Below are positions 43,793 through 53,069 of a DNA stretch of 55,810 nucleotides, one piece after another. Location of the stretch: positions 1 through 55,810 of the forward strand of contig CALJOK010000094.1 of assembly GCA_937981555.1 (NCBI GenBank), in the 5' to 3' direction. This DNA comes from an uncultured Saprospiraceae bacterium. GTDB taxonomy: Bacteria > Bacteroidota > Bacteroidia > Chitinophagales > Saprospiraceae. Every line of letters begins with the position of its first letter. Position 1 is the first letter of the stretch. A program made the translations under genes and the position numbers. A model generated the notes under the pieces. It ran no database searches and was not told where the DNA came from. It saw only the letters and a program-made list of their open reading frames with translations.

Positions 43793-45352
43793 ATGTTTTC
43801 TATTTACACCGGAGCTTGGACCTTCGATGAAGCCGCACATCTATTGCGGCGAACTATCTTTGGTCCTACAAAAGCTCGTATCCAACAAGCCGTTGATGAT
43901 GGTCTTGATGCAACCATTGCTACTTTGTTTTCCTCCCCTTTCCCAGTTGATCCACCAATTTATTTTGATTTCGAAGATGACCCACTTGCTGCCAATGGCG
44001 AAACATGGGTTGACATTCCTTTTGATGAGGACATTGATGATCTTGCATCGGCAAGAGCCAAATCTCTTTCTGCTTGGTGGTACAAACAGATGAATCAAAA
44101 TGACCAAACCATTACTGAAAAGTTGACTTTGTTTTGGCATAATCATTTTGTGGTGTCAGATTCCGACAACGCTAATTTGGATTGGCGGTATTTAAATAAA
44201 CTGAGAAATTTTGCTTTGGGAAATTTTCGAGAATTGACAAAGGAAATGACCATTGATCGAAGTATGCTTTTCTACCTCAATGGCAACTCTAACTTTAAAG
44301 ATGAGCCTAATGAAAATTATGCAAGAGAATTGTTAGAATTATTTACTATCGGCAAGGGGCCACTTGTTGGCGTGGGTGATTACACTAATTTTACCGAACA
44401 AGATATTGCTGCTATGGCGCGAGCGTTAACTGGTTGGTCAGCTGAAACGGAAGATGATCCTAACGCCATTTTTGTGGAAGAAGAACATGACCCTACTCCC
44501 AAGATTCTATCTCACCGATTTGACAATGCCACTATTCAAAATGATGGAGAGGAGGAATACAAAACTGTGATTGATATTATTTTTGGAAAAGAGGAAGTCG
44601 CTCGTCACATTTGCCGAAGGTTATATATTTGGTTTATTCACTATCATCTTACTGATACGATTGAGTCAGAAATCATTGCTCCGATGGCTCAAATTCTTTT
44701 GGATAATGATTACGAAATCCAACCTGCTTTAGAGGCACTTTTAAAATCTGAACACTTTTTTGATCCAGCAGAAAGAGGTTGTATGATTAAAAATACTTTT
44801 GACTTTTTCTACTCTTCCTTTAATACTTTACATGTTGCACCGCCTGTTGACATCATCGAAGAATATCGAATGTGGGATGATTGGGATCGGGAATTTAAAA
44901 ACTTAGACATGTCTGTTTTTAATGTTCCAAGTGTGGCTGGCTGGAAAGCTTATCATCAAGCACCTGTCTTTTATCGCGACTGGGTAAACTCGGCAAGTGC
45001 GGTGATTAGAAAAAGGTTGATGCCAAAATTTAATTATGTCATCCAAAATATTTCGCCCGATACAAAAGGCTACGATTGGATTAATTTCATTTCTCTTCTT
45101 GACAATCCTTTAGAAGTTAATGAAATGATTGACGAAATCTGTCAACTCATTTATCCACGACCAATGATCGTTGAACAAAAAGCATTTTTCAAAGATGCTT
45201 TAATTCCGGGGCTTCCTGACTTTGAATGGAATGTTGAATATGCAGATTATTTATCAGATCCAACTGACGAAGTAAAAAGAGAAGCACTCGAAAATAAGTT
45301 GCATGATATGTTTATGGTCATGATGCAAGTACCTGAATTTCAGATGAGTTAG
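43793..45352 (+). CDS. DUF1800 family protein
   Basis: 519 residues. Begins with the family block AAHLLRRTIFGPTKARIQ and has TEKLTLFWHNHFVVS, NENYARELLELFTIGKG, DIAAMARALTGWSAE, ARHICRRLYIWFIHYH and FNVPSVAGWKAYHQAPV, all typical of DUF1800. There is no classical signal peptide in this frame; the family is often exported or found together with Tat substrates. It is followed by a DUF1501 gene 84 bp later, the standard pair in many phyla. Function is unknown; the pair is thought to act on extracytoplasmic polymers or protein export. Own promoter at 43748. Confidence 0.9.
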   Translation: MFSIYTGAWTFDEAAHLLRRTIFGPTKARIQQAVDDGLDATIATLFSSPFPVDPPIYFDFEDDPLAANGETWVDIPFDEDIDDLASARAKSLSAWWYKQMNQNDQTITEKLTLFWHNHFVVSDSDNANLDWRYLNKLRNFALGNFRELTKEMTIDRSMLFYLNGNSNFKDEPNENYARELLELFTIGKGPLVGVGDYTNFTEQDIAAMARALTGWSAETEDDPNAIFVEEEHDPTPKILSHRFDNATIQNDGEEEYKTVIDIIFGKEEVARHICRRLYIWFIHYHLTDTIESEIIAPMAQILLDNDYEIQPALEALLKSEHFFDPAERGCMIKNTFDFFYSSFNTLHVAPPVDIIEEYRMWDDWDREFKNLDMSVFNVPSVAGWKAYHQAPVFYRDWVNSASAVIRKRLMPKFNYVIQNISPDTKGYDWINFISLLDNPLEVNEMIDEICQLIYPRPMIVEQKAFFKDALIPGLPDFEWNVEYADYLSDPTDEVKREALENKLHDMFMVMMQVPEFQMS

Positions 45353-45402
45353 ATTCATTCCGCAATAAAAAATTATTTTATAACAACACATTTACAAATA
45401 CG

Positions 45403-45418
45403 CTTGTCTCTAGACAAG
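45403..45418. repeat. Small palindrome in the DUF1800/DUF1501 gap
   Basis: CTTGTCTCTAGACAAG, two 7-bp arms around CT. It overlaps the TTG codon that would extend the DUF1501 frame and so argues for the start at 45437. Confidence 0.4.
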
Positions 45419-45436
45419 TGTCTAAATAATATAAAA

Positions 45437-46990
45437 TTGAAAAGAAGATCCTTTCTAAAAAAATCTACTGCTTTTTCTTTACCTGCTTTTCTGGGTGGAT
45501 TTAATCTATCTGCAATGGCTGCTCCGACGATGCGTAATCTCGTCAATGGAGATGATAAAATATTAATCCTTATCGACCTTCACGGGGGAAATGATGGATT
45601 GAATACCATTTTCCCTTTGGACAGTTTTGATAATTTGGCGAATGCTAGACCCAACATTATTGTTCCACAAGGAGCACTTTTAGAAATAAATGATTCCCTT
45701 GCCTTCCATCCCGAAATGAAACGAGCGAAGCAATTATATGACAACGGGAAATTGTCTGTTGTGCAAGGAGTAGGATATGCAGATCAAAATCGTTCACATT
45801 TTCGCTCAGCTGATATTTGGAATACAGGCACAACGGCGGCAGAAAGCAAAACAACTGGCTGGTTAGGTCGCTACCTTGATGATACCTTCCCCAACTATCC
45901 TGCTAATTATCCCAATGCCGATTGTCCTGATCCGTTTGCTATAACTTTGGGTCGATCAATCTCTGGTACTTGCCAAGGTATCGAAGCCAACTATAGCATG
46001 GCTATTTTAAATACTGATGATATTGGAGGATTGACAACGGGTGTGGAAGCACCTTTGCCCAACGATTGTTATGGCGATGAATTAGGTTACGTGGTCGAGA
46101 CTTTTAAAAAATCAAATGCTTATGCCGATCAAGTTATTGCAGCAGCTGATGCAGGCTTTTCCAATGAATATTTATATTCTGATTCTAATTTGAGCAATCG
46201 TTTAAAAACGGTAGCCAAGTTTATTTCAGGAGGTTTACAAACCAAAATTTATGTCCTGACTCTTGGAGGATTTGACACGCACGCCAACCAAGTGAATGGA
46301 GATGATCCTGCAACTGGAAAACATGCTCAGTTGTTGCAAACCTTGTCGGAAGCTATTTTTGCTTTTCAAAAAGATTTAGAATTACAAGGTTTGCAAGATC
46401 GAGTGGTGGGAATGACGTTTTCAGAGTTTGGTCGAAAAATAAAATCCAATGCAGGAGGAGGAACCGATCATGGTTCAGCTGCACCAATGATTATTTTTGG
46501 AAATTGTTTGAACGCAGGAGTCATCGGTGACAATGCTCAAATTGCTGCCAGCGTCAACAACAATGAAGGTGTTGCGATGCAGTACGATTTCAAATGGGTG
46601 TACGGTTCGATCTTGATGGATTGGTTTGGCGTTCCAGAGGATAAAGTCAAAATGTTGTTGACGGATGATTTTCAATATTTGCCAATCATTGGAACTTGCA
46701 ACGAAATTCCTACCTCAACTAACGAACTTGTTTCGGTTTTGGAAGCGAAAGCTTTTCCGAATCCATTCGATCAAGTATTCACTTTAAGCTTTTCGATTTT
46801 GAAAAAAGAAAATGTACGCATTCATTTATTTGATGTGATGGGAAAAACAATTCGAACTATTTCTAACAAAACATTTACGGAAGGGCAACATAATGTTTTG
46901 GTGGAAACACATAGTTTACCTTCGGGCGTTTATTTTGCAAGAATCGAAGTTGGGAATGGCGTGAAGTCAGTAAGGGTGGTTAAGAAATAG
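45437..46990 (+). CDS. DUF1501 family protein with T9SS type A domain
   Basis: 517 residues from the TTG at 45437, which gives the twin-arginine-like start KRRSFLKKSTAFSLPAFLGG expected of the family; an earlier TTG at 45404 would precede it by 11 residues and lies in a palindrome. DUF1501 markers: ILIDLHGGNDGLNTIFP, NRSHFRSADIWNTG, TLGGFDTHANQ, GMTFSEFGRKIKSNAGGG and TDHGSAAPMIIFG. The HGGND, FDTHANQ and TDHG positions recall the sulfatase/alkaline-phosphatase superfamily metal sites. A type A sorting domain at the end (KAFPNPFDQVFTLSF, LFDVMGKTIR, LPSGVYFARIEV) marks it as T9SS cargo. Second gene of the DUF1800 operon. Confidence 0.9.
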   Translation: MKRRSFLKKSTAFSLPAFLGGFNLSAMAAPTMRNLVNGDDKILILIDLHGGNDGLNTIFPLDSFDNLANARPNIIVPQGALLEINDSLAFHPEMKRAKQLYDNGKLSVVQGVGYADQNRSHFRSADIWNTGTTAAESKTTGWLGRYLDDTFPNYPANYPNADCPDPFAITLGRSISGTCQGIEANYSMAILNTDDIGGLTTGVEAPLPNDCYGDELGYVVETFKKSNAYADQVIAAADAGFSNEYLYSDSNLSNRLKTVAKFISGGLQTKIYVLTLGGFDTHANQVNGDDPATGKHAQLLQTLSEAIFAFQKDLELQGLQDRVVGMTFSEFGRKIKSNAGGGTDHGSAAPMIIFGNCLNAGVIGDNAQIAASVNNNEGVAMQYDFKWVYGSILMDWFGVPEDKVKMLLTDDFQYLPIIGTCNEIPTSTNELVSVLEAKAFPNPFDQVFTLSFSILKKENVRIHLFDVMGKTIRTISNKTFTEGQHNVLVETHSLPSGVYFARIEVGNGVKSVRVVKK

Positions 46991-46993
46991 AAT

Positions 46994-47063
46994 TTCCCGT
47001 AAGACGACTCTCCTAATCGTTAATAAATTATTTGTTAACGACTCGGAGAGTCGTCCTACGGAA
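46994..47063. terminator. Long two-level hairpin between convergent genes
   Basis: Outer arms of about 19 bp, GACGACTCTCC near 47002-47012 against GGAGAGTCGTC from 47045, extended by CCGTA/TACGG with one mismatch; inner CGTTAA/TTAACG. It lies between the DUF1501 gene and the convergent SNase gene. A smaller related element is at 32060. Confidence 0.75.
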
Positions 47064-47087
47064 AAATTCGCAAATAAATATTGTTGG

Positions 47088-48113
47088 CTAAGAAAGAAAA
47101 ACAATATTGCCAGGATGAGTTGACATTCGAATTTTATTTCTTGAAATGACTACAATTTCATCTAATCGTTTAAAATCTTTTACATCGATTACAAATACGT
47201 AAGGGTTAGTATCGTCAAAAAAACTTTTCAAGAAAAGTGATTCAGCTTTTGGTTGATATGATTTCTTACCTTCCAAAGCTTTCCAATATTCTTGCATTAA
47301 TCGCAAATATTGATGCTTAATTAAGCGACGAAACAAATAGGGAAGAATAACATGTTCACCTGTTATCTGAGAAAATTTATTCAACTTAATTCCCTGCTCT
47401 GTTTTGTCATCTAACCAAATATTCAATTTCTGCTCTTGAGCATTCTTTACTCCTTCAGCCAAAACATTCCGAAGCTTAGCAGATAACGTGTGAAAGAAAT
47501 AAGGATAGACTAGCCCATCAGCAAGGAGTTGGTAATTGATTGAATCCTTGAGGATTTTTTGCAATTTGTCTTTGGTAACATTGGCTCCATCTCGCAGTCG
47601 AGTCTTTCCAGCAAAAGCAAATGAAATAGGTCTCCCTTTTCTTTCTACATCATTCACAATGATGTATCCTTCAATTGGATCAGAATTTTTGGCGGAGTAA
47701 GTCTTAACTGTTTTACCTTTTTTTATATCAATACTTTTTATATAATTTCTTGTCCAAACGACATTCTCCACCCCTAAAATTTCCATCAATTTATCCGTAG
47801 CCATGTTTCCATATTTTTCAGGCTGCTTATAATTACTCCTTTTAGGAACAGCTGCTTTTTTGGAAGTCTTATTCCCGAGAGTACTTGGAACTGATATTTG
47901 TGAAGGAGAATAATGAGTTTCTAATGCATCAATCCCTTGCAATCTTAACTGAACAACACCTTGCCCTTCTTTTATTTTTTTTGCAAATAGATCATGATAA
48001 ACGGTTACAATTTTTTTCCAATTGGAAGCTTTCTTTGCTTGAAACTTAAGAGAATCTCCATCAGGGGAATGTTTGACAACACGGAAGTTTCCTTTGATTA
48101 TAACATAATTCAT
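47088..48113 (-). CDS. Staphylococcal-nuclease-like (SNase) domain protein
   Basis: 341 residues from the ATG at 48113 (MNYVIIKGNFRVVKHSPDGD); the frame continues upstream to 48164 but this start fits the fold. SNase features are SPDGDSLKFQAK (residues 15-27) and VQLRLQGIDALETHY, with R57 and E65 in the places of the nuclease arginine and glutamate, then YGNMATDKLMEILG. No signal peptide. The middle is enlarged by a basic loop (TSKKAAVPKRSNYKQ), and the C-terminal half, about 170 residues, has no recognisable partner domain. Role unknown; a nuclease or a nucleic-acid-binding relative. Convergent with the DUF1501 gene. Confidence 0.6.
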   Translation of the reverse strand: MNYVIIKGNFRVVKHSPDGDSLKFQAKKASNWKKIVTVYHDLFAKKIKEGQGVVQLRLQGIDALETHYSPSQISVPSTLGNKTSKKAAVPKRSNYKQPEKYGNMATDKLMEILGVENVVWTRNYIKSIDIKKGKTVKTYSAKNSDPIEGYIIVNDVERKGRPISFAFAGKTRLRDGANVTKDKLQKILKDSINYQLLADGLVYPYFFHTLSAKLRNVLAEGVKNAQEQKLNIWLDDKTEQGIKLNKFSQITGEHVILPYLFRRLIKHQYLRLMQEYWKALEGKKSYQPKAESLFLKSFFDDTNPYVFVIDVKDFKRLDEIVVISRNKIRMSTHPGNIVFLS

Positions 48114-48552
48114 ATGTAGACATTTAGTTAAAAAATGAGTTAATAAAATAGTTGGTCTCATCATTCTTATAGACCCAGAAAATATAATAGATAGCTATCT
48201 ATTAAGAGTAGCAACCTACTCTTAATATCAATAAATCAAATACCAAAAAGGTAGTTGAATATCCCGTTCTAAAATGTTTTTTTAAATTTTGAATTTAACT
48301 CAGAAGAAAATTGGATGTGATTTTTGGTTTTTAATGTTTGTACTTAAACATCAAATTCAAGGTAAGTAAAAATAAATATTTTTTATAATAATAAAATACT
48401 AAATGTAATAAAATATGAAACATCTATCATTCCGAAGGATAATTTCCTAAAAAAATAAGTTGACCAATTATTTTAAGACCACAAATTTTATTTCCTTATT
48501 TTGAGCCATCATTTTTTAAAACAAATATTTAAAACCAATAAAATAATCTACA
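48114..48552. other. 439-base gap with a double palindrome
   Basis: AATAGATAG followed by its mirror CTATCTATT makes an 18-bp perfect palindrome (48186-48203), and TTAAGAGTAG/CTACTCTTAA (48202-48225) forms a 10-bp hairpin that shares two bases with it. They lie 70-110 bp upstream of the minus-strand SNase start. The rest is AT-rich with no gene seen. Confidence 0.5.
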
Positions 48553-50037
48553 ATGAGAATCATCTTTTTACTTCTTTTTTTATCTATCGGAATTATTGCC
48601 AATAGTCAAAGCAGAAAAATCCCAGTCGATACTACAGTTATCACTAAGCATAACACAACTGTCAAAGGTCAAACTTTTTCCTATACCGCAACCACAGGAA
48701 CTCAACCTGTTTGGGATAAAGAAGGAAATCCAACTGCAACACTTTTTTATACTTACTACACTCGTGACAAAGTAAAAGATAGAGCGAGTCGTCCAATTAT
48801 TTTTTCATTTAATGGAGGCCCAGGTTCGGCGTCTGTTTGGATGCATGTAGCTTATACCGGCCCTCGGATTTTGAAAATTGATGAGGAAGGGTATCCTGTT
48901 CAACCTTATGGATTTAAGAGTAATCCGAATTCGATTATTGATGTTGCGGATATTGTTTTTATCAATCCAGTCAACACAGGTTACTCTCGTATGATTCCAA
49001 ATGCAAAAGGAGAAATGCCTGATAAAAAAATGTTCTTCGGCATCAATGCTGATACTAAATATTTGGCAGAATGGATGAATACTTTTGTACAAAGAAATAA
49101 CCGTTGGGAATCTCCAAAATATATCATTGGTGAAAGTTACGGAGGTACTCGAGTAATGGGACTTTCTTTGGAATTACAAAATTCTCAATGGATGTATTTG
49201 AACGGTGTGATTATGGTTTCTCCTGCGGATTATAAAGTTTTGCGAACAGGTGGCCCAGTTTCTTCTGCGCTCAACTTACCTTACTTCGCTGCTGCTGCTT
49301 GGCATCATAAAATGCTTCCTGCGGATTTACAAAGTAAAGATTTGTTGGAAGTGTTACCGGAGGTAGAAGACTACACGATTAATACTTTGATTCCAGCTTT
49401 GGCAAAAGGTGGAAATATTTCCGCAACAGAAAGAAATAGTGTGGCAGAGCAAATGTCGCGATATTCTGGTTTGAGTAAGAAAGTAATTTTACAACATAAT
49501 TTGGATGTGCCAACTCGATTTTTTTGGAAAGATTTATTGCGAGATAAAACGGGTCAAACGATTGGTCGATTGGATTCCCGGTATTTAGGTTTGGATAAAA
49601 TGGAAGCAGGAACAAGTCCAGATTATAGTGCAGAGTTGACTTCTTGGTTGCATTCTTTTACTCCTGCAATCAATCATTATTTGAAAAATGAATTGAAATT
49701 TGATACTGATGTTAAGTACAATATGTTTGGTTCAGTTCGTCCGTGGAATAATGAAAACAATAATGTGCGAGATGATTTGCGACAAGCGATGGCGCAAAAT
49801 CCTTACTTAAAAGTTTTGAATCAATCAGGTTATTACGATGGCGCAACAACTTATTTTGCTGCGAAATATACTTTATCACAAATTGATCCGAGTGGAAAAA
49901 TGAAAGATCGACTTACTTTTAAAGGTTACCGGAGTGGTCACATGATGTACTTGAGAAATGAAGATTTGATCAAAGCGAATGATGACTTGCGGGAGTTTAT
50001 TAAAAATTCTGCGGCAAAGGGATCGGCGAAATATTAA
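48553..50037 (+). CDS. Secreted S10 family serine carboxypeptidase
   Basis: 494 residues. Signal peptide FLLLFLSIGIIANSQS. The oxyanion segment IFSFNGGPGSASVWMH and the nucleophile elbow YIIGESYGGTR (Ser195) are the S10 signatures; the acid is in NQSGYYDGATTYF and the histidine in YRSGHMMYL, completing the triad. This is the bacterial S10 type without the plant-like insertion. It would trim peptides or proteins in the periplasm or outside. Monocistronic; the hairpin at 50038 ends it. Confidence 0.9.
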   Translation: MRIIFLLLFLSIGIIANSQSRKIPVDTTVITKHNTTVKGQTFSYTATTGTQPVWDKEGNPTATLFYTYYTRDKVKDRASRPIIFSFNGGPGSASVWMHVAYTGPRILKIDEEGYPVQPYGFKSNPNSIIDVADIVFINPVNTGYSRMIPNAKGEMPDKKMFFGINADTKYLAEWMNTFVQRNNRWESPKYIIGESYGGTRVMGLSLELQNSQWMYLNGVIMVSPADYKVLRTGGPVSSALNLPYFAAAAWHHKMLPADLQSKDLLEVLPEVEDYTINTLIPALAKGGNISATERNSVAEQMSRYSGLSKKVILQHNLDVPTRFFWKDLLRDKTGQTIGRLDSRYLGLDKMEAGTSPDYSAELTSWLHSFTPAINHYLKNELKFDTDVKYNMFGSVRPWNNENNNVRDDLRQAMAQNPYLKVLNQSGYYDGATTYFAAKYTLSQIDPSGKMKDRLTFKGYRSGHMMYLRNEDLIKANDDLREFIKNSAAKGSAKY

Positions 50038-50076
50038 CAGTAGGCAGTAGGCAGGACGATTACAATCTGCCTACTG
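50038..50076. terminator. Hairpin shared by the S10 peptidase and truA ends
   Basis: Perfect 10-bp arms CAGTAGGCAG/CTGCCTACTG. It overlaps the last bases of the minus-strand truA gene; T-run weak, so termination is likely but not classical. Confidence 0.65.
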
Positions 50077-50856
50077 CAATCCTGTTTTTAAAAATTGGAA
50101 AAGCTCACTTTGATTGTCTAGTTTCAAATATGGATATTCAACTTTTGAAAGAAACAAACCATTTGGGAAAGCAGATTTCCTGACACCATCTAGACGGTTA
50201 GCTAATCTGTTTTCAAATTCTTCTACGGTCATCCTTCCCTCTCCTACTTCCAATAAAAAATAAACACAGAGTCGAACCATCCCTCGCAGAAAACGATTGC
50301 CTGTAATGGTAAATCGTAAACGTTCTCGTTTCTCATCCACATATAACTTGGCGTTAGTTACATTGCACCTAGTATGATTGTATAAAAGTGGTTGGAGGCA
50401 GACAGATTTAAAATCATCGTATTTCATAAATAGCGTAGCCGCTTTTTTCATTGCTTCGAAATCAAGATTCCCCACTTCATAAAGTGAACTATATTTCCTT
50501 AAAAAAGGATCTTTTTTTAAATGTATAAAATAATCGTAGGTCCTTGATGTTGCATCAAATCTAGCTCTTCGTTTTTCGTCCATTTCTAAAATATCATGAA
50601 CACTTATATCCTCCGGCAATCGTTTATTCAATCGAAATTTCAAATCAAAATCAAAATCTGGCAAATTAACTCTAGCAATATATTGACTCGCATGTACTCC
50701 TGCATCTGTTCGTCCACAGCCTCCTAGCGGAATTCTTTCTTTAAAAATTTCTTTTAACGTATCCTCAATTGCTCCTTGAACGGATTTGACATTTGGTTGG
50801 AATTGCCAGCCGCTATATCGAGTCCCATCATAACTTATATGTAAAAAATAATTCAT
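50071..50856 (-). CDS. truA: tRNA pseudouridine synthase A
   Basis: 261 residues from the ATG at 50856 (MNYFLHISYDGTRYSGWQ); a start at 50880 is in frame but lies on the promoter box. TruA modifies uridines 38-40 of tRNAs. The catalytic aspartate is D51 in GGCGRTDAGVHA, and TRCNVTNAKLYVD and FLRGMVRLCVYFLLEVGEG are the family's later blocks. The C-terminal 20 residues beyond VEYPYLKL are not typical and end inside the terminator hairpin. Its promoter on the minus strand is at 50878. Confidence 0.95.
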   Translation of the reverse strand: MNYFLHISYDGTRYSGWQFQPNVKSVQGAIEDTLKEIFKERIPLGGCGRTDAGVHASQYIARVNLPDFDFDLKFRLNKRLPEDISVHDILEMDEKRRARFDATSRTYDYFIHLKKDPFLRKYSSLYEVGNLDFEAMKKAATLFMKYDDFKSVCLQPLLYNHTRCNVTNAKLYVDEKRERLRFTITGNRFLRGMVRLCVYFLLEVGEGRMTVEEFENRLANRLDGVRKSAFPNGLFLSKVEYPYLKLDNQSELFQFLKTGLQ

Positions 50857-50877
50857 GTAACCTTTTTGATAAAAGGT

Positions 50878-50885
50878 CAAAGGTA
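50878..50885 (-). promoter_or_regulatory. -7 promoter element (TACCTTTG on the minus strand) of truA
   Basis: Exact TAnnTTTG match on the minus strand, placing transcription start near 50871, just upstream of the ATG at 50856. Confidence 0.65.
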
Positions 50886-50924
50886 GTTTAAAAATTAGAA
50901 TTGGTAATTCAGTTTAACTTTCTA

Positions 50925-52682
50925 TCAGTTCACATAAACTAGAACTCCTTTGCTAATCAAATCATTAGTAATAAAGATAAAATGAAACCCGCTAGGAATT
51001 TTAGAAATATCAAACTCCTTATACTTTGCTCGGGGAGCGATAACATATTTTTGTTCTAATTTTCTTCCTAAAAAATCAGAGAACTCAATCACCGTTGGTT
51101 CGAAAGGTGCCTGCAAAAGTGAAATAGTCATGTGATCATTTAATGGATTGGGGGAAATTAAGACTTCCTCTTCTGTTGGTTTTACAATTGGAAATTCTTC
51201 GAAAGGTCTTTCTAATTTGACCTCTCCACAAAAATAATTATTATCACTATTTTGGTCTCTCTGATTATCAACTACCGTATACCAAACACATAACTCAACC
51301 GACGTGCTGTCTGTACTTTTCTGAGCAAATTCTAAAGTAGGAATTCTCCATTGCACCGTATCGCCAGGATCTAAACTAAGCATTTTTAGATCTTCTCTTA
51401 AAAGGTAATACTCTGGATCTGAATTACTGACACAATTTCCAACTCCTTTCCCTTGAGAAAATAAAGAGACATTATTAATTGTAGTTGTTCCTTTGTTGAC
51501 CATTCTTACTTTAATTTTTTTCAAATTAAGTAAATAAGCATCGGCTATTCCAGCAGGACCACAAGTATATTTTTTTTCATAGTCTTCAATTTTCACATCA
51601 ATGATTTCCAAATCAATATTTTCATCTTGAGTCATTCCATCTTTCGAATATGTTTTGAAATAACCCGAAGTAGATGGATACAAAAATGGAAAATTATTAA
51701 ATGGAATACTGGGAATCAAAAAGCCTCCGAGTCCTATCTCATCATCAGATAAATACATATCATTAACTCTAAAATATTGATCTTCCAACTCAATGAAATC
51801 TATCGCTTCCAACTCAGTATTAATTTTTAAAATCATTGGAGCTTCTTCTTCATTTTGAAAAAGTAGGAAAGCATTTTCATCATCTGATTCTAGGTCAACT
51901 ACTTGTCCATAACTTTCTAAGTTAATAGAATTCTCTATTTGGAATCCACTATCCAATTTGGAAAGAGTTTGATTATTTAAAACAAAATACTTTTCACCTA
52001 TTGTAAAAAGTTTATCTGATTCTGGAAACTCAATAATATCTCCTTGGGGTTGGTAACTCCATTCATATTTTCTCCCTCCATACACTAAATTACTACCGAG
52101 CCTACCTATCAACATAAAATGGGAATTAGGATAGACTAAAATACTATCGAAGTATCCTTGGGTCAAATAATTCTCATGTTCTACGACAAAATTATTTTGT
52201 AATATTTTAAAAAATGCTCGTTGTTCAAGACCAATCATTTTACTTCCTAATATGATAAGTTTTCCAGTTTGAAGAATTTCAACTTCATTAATCACTTCAT
52301 TATCTTCAATTTCAATTTGGTTAGTCAACGTTAATGAATTCGAATCCACCTCAATTCTCACTAATCCATCCTTTCCATTATTTTCATTAATGATCCAAGC
52401 AAAACCTACATCATCTTTAATCCTTATTTTTTTAATTTTATATCCATCCAAAAATAGATCAGGTTTAATTAATTCGCTAGTATCTATAACTGAAAAATAA
52501 ACTGATAAGTCATCTAACTCATTAATTTCTCCACTTATTAACCATTTATCATTTTCAACTAATTGTATTTTTCTTATTTGGGAATACTGTCCAATTTGTT
52601 CATTTAATTCTACCGATTGAGCACGGAGAGATGAATTAATTAGAAAAAGAAAAACGGAAAAGGTTATTATATTTTTTTTCAT
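50925..52682 (-). CDS. Secreted propeller/CARDB-like protein with T9SS type A domain
   Basis: 585 residues with a signal peptide (FSVFLFLINSSLRAQ). Residues about 25-340 are beta strands in a propeller-like pattern (KIQLVENDKWLISGEI, LIILGSKMIGLEQRAF, LIGRLGSNLVYGGRKYEW). A CARDB-like domain with paired cysteines follows (TCGPAGIADAYLLNLKKIKV, RMVNKGTTTINNVSLF, LDPGDTVQW). The last 85 residues (VLISPNPLNDHMTISL, FSDFLGRKLEQKY, IPSGFHFIFI) form the type A sorting domain. Exported by T9SS; function unknown. Confidence 0.82.
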   Translation of the reverse strand: MKKNIITFSVFLFLINSSLRAQSVELNEQIGQYSQIRKIQLVENDKWLISGEINELDDLSVYFSVIDTSELIKPDLFLDGYKIKKIRIKDDVGFAWIINENNGKDGLVRIEVDSNSLTLTNQIEIEDNEVINEVEILQTGKLIILGSKMIGLEQRAFFKILQNNFVVEHENYLTQGYFDSILVYPNSHFMLIGRLGSNLVYGGRKYEWSYQPQGDIIEFPESDKLFTIGEKYFVLNNQTLSKLDSGFQIENSINLESYGQVVDLESDDENAFLLFQNEEEAPMILKINTELEAIDFIELEDQYFRVNDMYLSDDEIGLGGFLIPSIPFNNFPFLYPSTSGYFKTYSKDGMTQDENIDLEIIDVKIEDYEKKYTCGPAGIADAYLLNLKKIKVRMVNKGTTTINNVSLFSQGKGVGNCVSNSDPEYYLLREDLKMLSLDPGDTVQWRIPTLEFAQKSTDSTSVELCVWYTVVDNQRDQNSDNNYFCGEVKLERPFEEFPIVKPTEEEVLISPNPLNDHMTISLLQAPFEPTVIEFSDFLGRKLEQKYVIAPRAKYKEFDISKIPSGFHFIFITNDLISKGVLVYVN

Positions 52683-53069
52683 GCTTATATTTTTTAATCA
52701 ATATTTAATTCACATACACTCTTACTACTTCCTCAAAAAAATCATTAGAATTAGTTTAGCTTTCTTCCTATTTTTTATTTTAAAAATAATAAAAGAATAC
52801 TGTCCTATTAAATTAATAAATAATCTGTTAGCAAGCTGTCATGTTTTTTTTTTAATCCCCTATTTTATTTTTTGCTAACTAGTATACATTAAAAAAAAAA
52901 GAAATTAATAATTAAAGATTAATTAATATTTTGTAAATCTTTCTTTTTCTCATCAAGTCAAGATTAAAGTGATCTGAAAAAGTAGTAAGCACAGAGTAAA
53001 CCCCCAAATAATAATTCCGAAAAGCAGAACGAACCACCTAACTTTTAACCTCTTAAATCTACACGTATC
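52683..53069. other. 387-base AT-rich gap before the tandem-repeat gene
   Basis: Contains a long A-run and a TAATATTTTG near 52925 that only partly matches the promoter box. A 65-residue hydrophobic + frame (52681-52878) is rejected as a gene. Nothing else seen. Confidence 0.4.

Noticed and set aside
52681-52878. 65-residue hydrophobic + strand frame
   Set aside because: Low-complexity AT-rich DNA in front of the tandem-repeat gene; start overlaps the start codon of the gene on the other strand.
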